From JASGTU01 sp963821815 (GTDB taxonomy: Bacteria > Chloroflexota > Anaerolineae > Caldilineales > Caldilineaceae), in assembly GCA_963821815.1 (NCBI GenBank), contig CAWGFG010000006.1, positions 1,054,001-1,118,000 on the forward strand: a stretch of 64,000 nucleotides of DNA, in the 5' to 3' direction. Shown in pieces: positions 63,257 through 64,000 of this stretch. The translations under genes were made by a program, and so were the position numbers. The notes below the pieces were generated by a model. That model saw only the letters and a program-made list of their open reading frames with translations, did not search any database and was not told where the DNA came from. How positions within the stretch are numbered: the stretch's first letter is position 1; each line of letters opens with the position of its first letter.

Positions 63257-63781
63257 GGCATCTTCCGATTATGAAACGAACAAGTTCTCCGCTTATTAAA
63301 GTACCATCTTGCAGGACCAGCGTTAGCGCACTTCAGCTCTCATGATGACAGCCTGATCCTAGATATATCCACTGAATAACCACGTAGTTATTGGTCTGTC
63401 CGTTTACCTTCTGAGTAGGCTTGAAATCACTTCATCTAGAAAGCCTTGTTATGCTGTGAGCTGCTCTCAGGTGGGCAAGGACAGGTTGGCATTCAAACGA
63501 TAACAATGAAATTGCACGCAGAAAACCGAGTAATGCGCGTAGGGCAATGGTATTGTGATAAAGGTGCGAAGCTCTATCTGTCGCATCCGCAGTTTCTACG
63601 CGCATCTTATACACTCCTTTGTAACCATTCGCATATGGCAGCACCCAGTGTTCATGAGTCAGCGAGACCGCCGGACGACGGTCCCGTTCACCAGCGTTCA
63701 ACAAAGTGAATAATTCCCATCTTCTGTCAGTGCATGGTCTAGCGCCAGCTACATTATCACTGTCAGAGAACTTGGACCATT
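63257..63781. other. Intergenic region, no gene recognised
   Basis: About 525 bp. A 90-codon minus-strand ORF (63432-63704) and an opposing plus-strand one lack domain, signal or ribosome-site support. Confidence 0.45.
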
Positions 63782-63997
63782 CTAGCAGCAGTCTTCACTA
63801 TAAGTGTTGTCACCTGCCAGTATCGCATCGTCCAGTAGTAGTTGAGCCTCTGGATCACCGATCAGGATCGGATTGCCCTTTGCATCAAATTCAGGGTTAC
63901 CGTCTTCATCAACCGCTTGCATATTGTACTTGGGTATATCATAGGGTTGAGGAATCGGTCCGCCTCCATAGGGGTACTCGTGGCTTGAAATGGGCAT
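63782..63997 (-). CDS. C-terminal part of an unknown protein, cut by the window edge
   Basis: 71 codons remain, and the frame is open to the edge, so the ATG at 63997 may be internal. The text is Pro/Gly/Tyr-rich ('YPYGGGPIPQPYDIP'), followed by Asp/Glu-rich 'DEDGNPEFDAKGNPILIGDPE' and an end 'NTYSEDCC' with a terminal Cys pair. There is no recognisable domain. It could be the tail of an exported protein; a short ribosomally made peptide precursor cannot be excluded. Confidence 0.45.
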   Translation of the reverse strand: MPISSHEYPYGGGPIPQPYDIPKYNMQAVDEDGNPEFDAKGNPILIGDPEAQLLLDDAILAGDNTYSEDCC

Positions 63998-64000
63998 TCT

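Noticed and set aside
1..64000. tRNA genes, rRNA genes and CRISPR arrays
   Set aside because: I looked for T-loop-like and repeat-spacer patterns on both strands and saw none; weak or divergent tRNAs could be missed by eye.

Overview
The window reads as chromosome of a Chloroflexota bacterium (Caldilineae/Anaerolineae-like). This is inferred from gene content, because there is no rRNA or other marker gene here: lipoproteins with LxxC lipoboxes, META-domain lipoproteins, paired 7TMR-DISM histidine kinases with NarL-type regulators, BMP-type nucleoside transport, and very large secreted CSLREA/choice-of-anchor proteins that end in LP-rich tails. No tRNA, rRNA, CRISPR array or phage module was seen.

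Region 1 (about 0.2-28.9 kb, every gene on the minus strand) is an envelope, ion and stress region with a repeated theme. Each half carries a roughly 100-residue Trp-rich membrane protein, a DUF1269 protein, a stand-alone receiver protein, and an overlapping pair of 7TMR-DISM/PAS/GAF histidine kinase and LuxR-type regulator. Between these lie META lipoproteins, a two-helix K+ channel, a squalene-synthase-like enzyme, PPK2, SHOCT and DUF6325-like proteins, an EmrB-type exporter, a P2-like cation ATPase with unusual ion-site residues, and a LURP-one protein.

Region 2 (29.6-35.6 kb, minus) is a decaying sugar ABC operon. IS110 truncates the binding protein, the ATPase has a frameshift plus a nonsense codon, and the following TlpA-like thioredoxin gene has an in-frame TAG. 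The two permeases are still open.

Region 3 (36.4-41.7 kb, plus) is an intact nucleoside transport operon (two permeases, a duplicated ATPase, a BMP lipoprotein) followed by a perfect 33-nt palindrome and a nucleoside/guanine deaminase.

Region 4 (41.8-53.4 kb) holds secreted or surface proteins: an FG-GAP gene remnant, a plus-strand set of exported proteins (one apparently split by a 1-nt frameshift), and a convergent 1806-residue minus-strand protein. A perfect hairpin separates the convergent genes.

Region 5 (54.3-60.4 kb, minus) is a compact cluster: an OmpR-type regulator and HAMP kinase, two membrane-anchored coiled-coil proteins, an ApbE flavin transferase, a Pro-rich protein and a ferric-reductase-like heme membrane protein. 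Acidic/His-rich stretches in the kinase sensor and in one coiled-coil protein suggest a metal- or redox-responsive envelope system. This is the best candidate here for an undescribed system. An EntS-like MFS exporter, a degenerate receiver and an edge ORF complete the window.

Interrupted genes are frequent (about eight), so either active gene loss or uncorrected indels should be considered.
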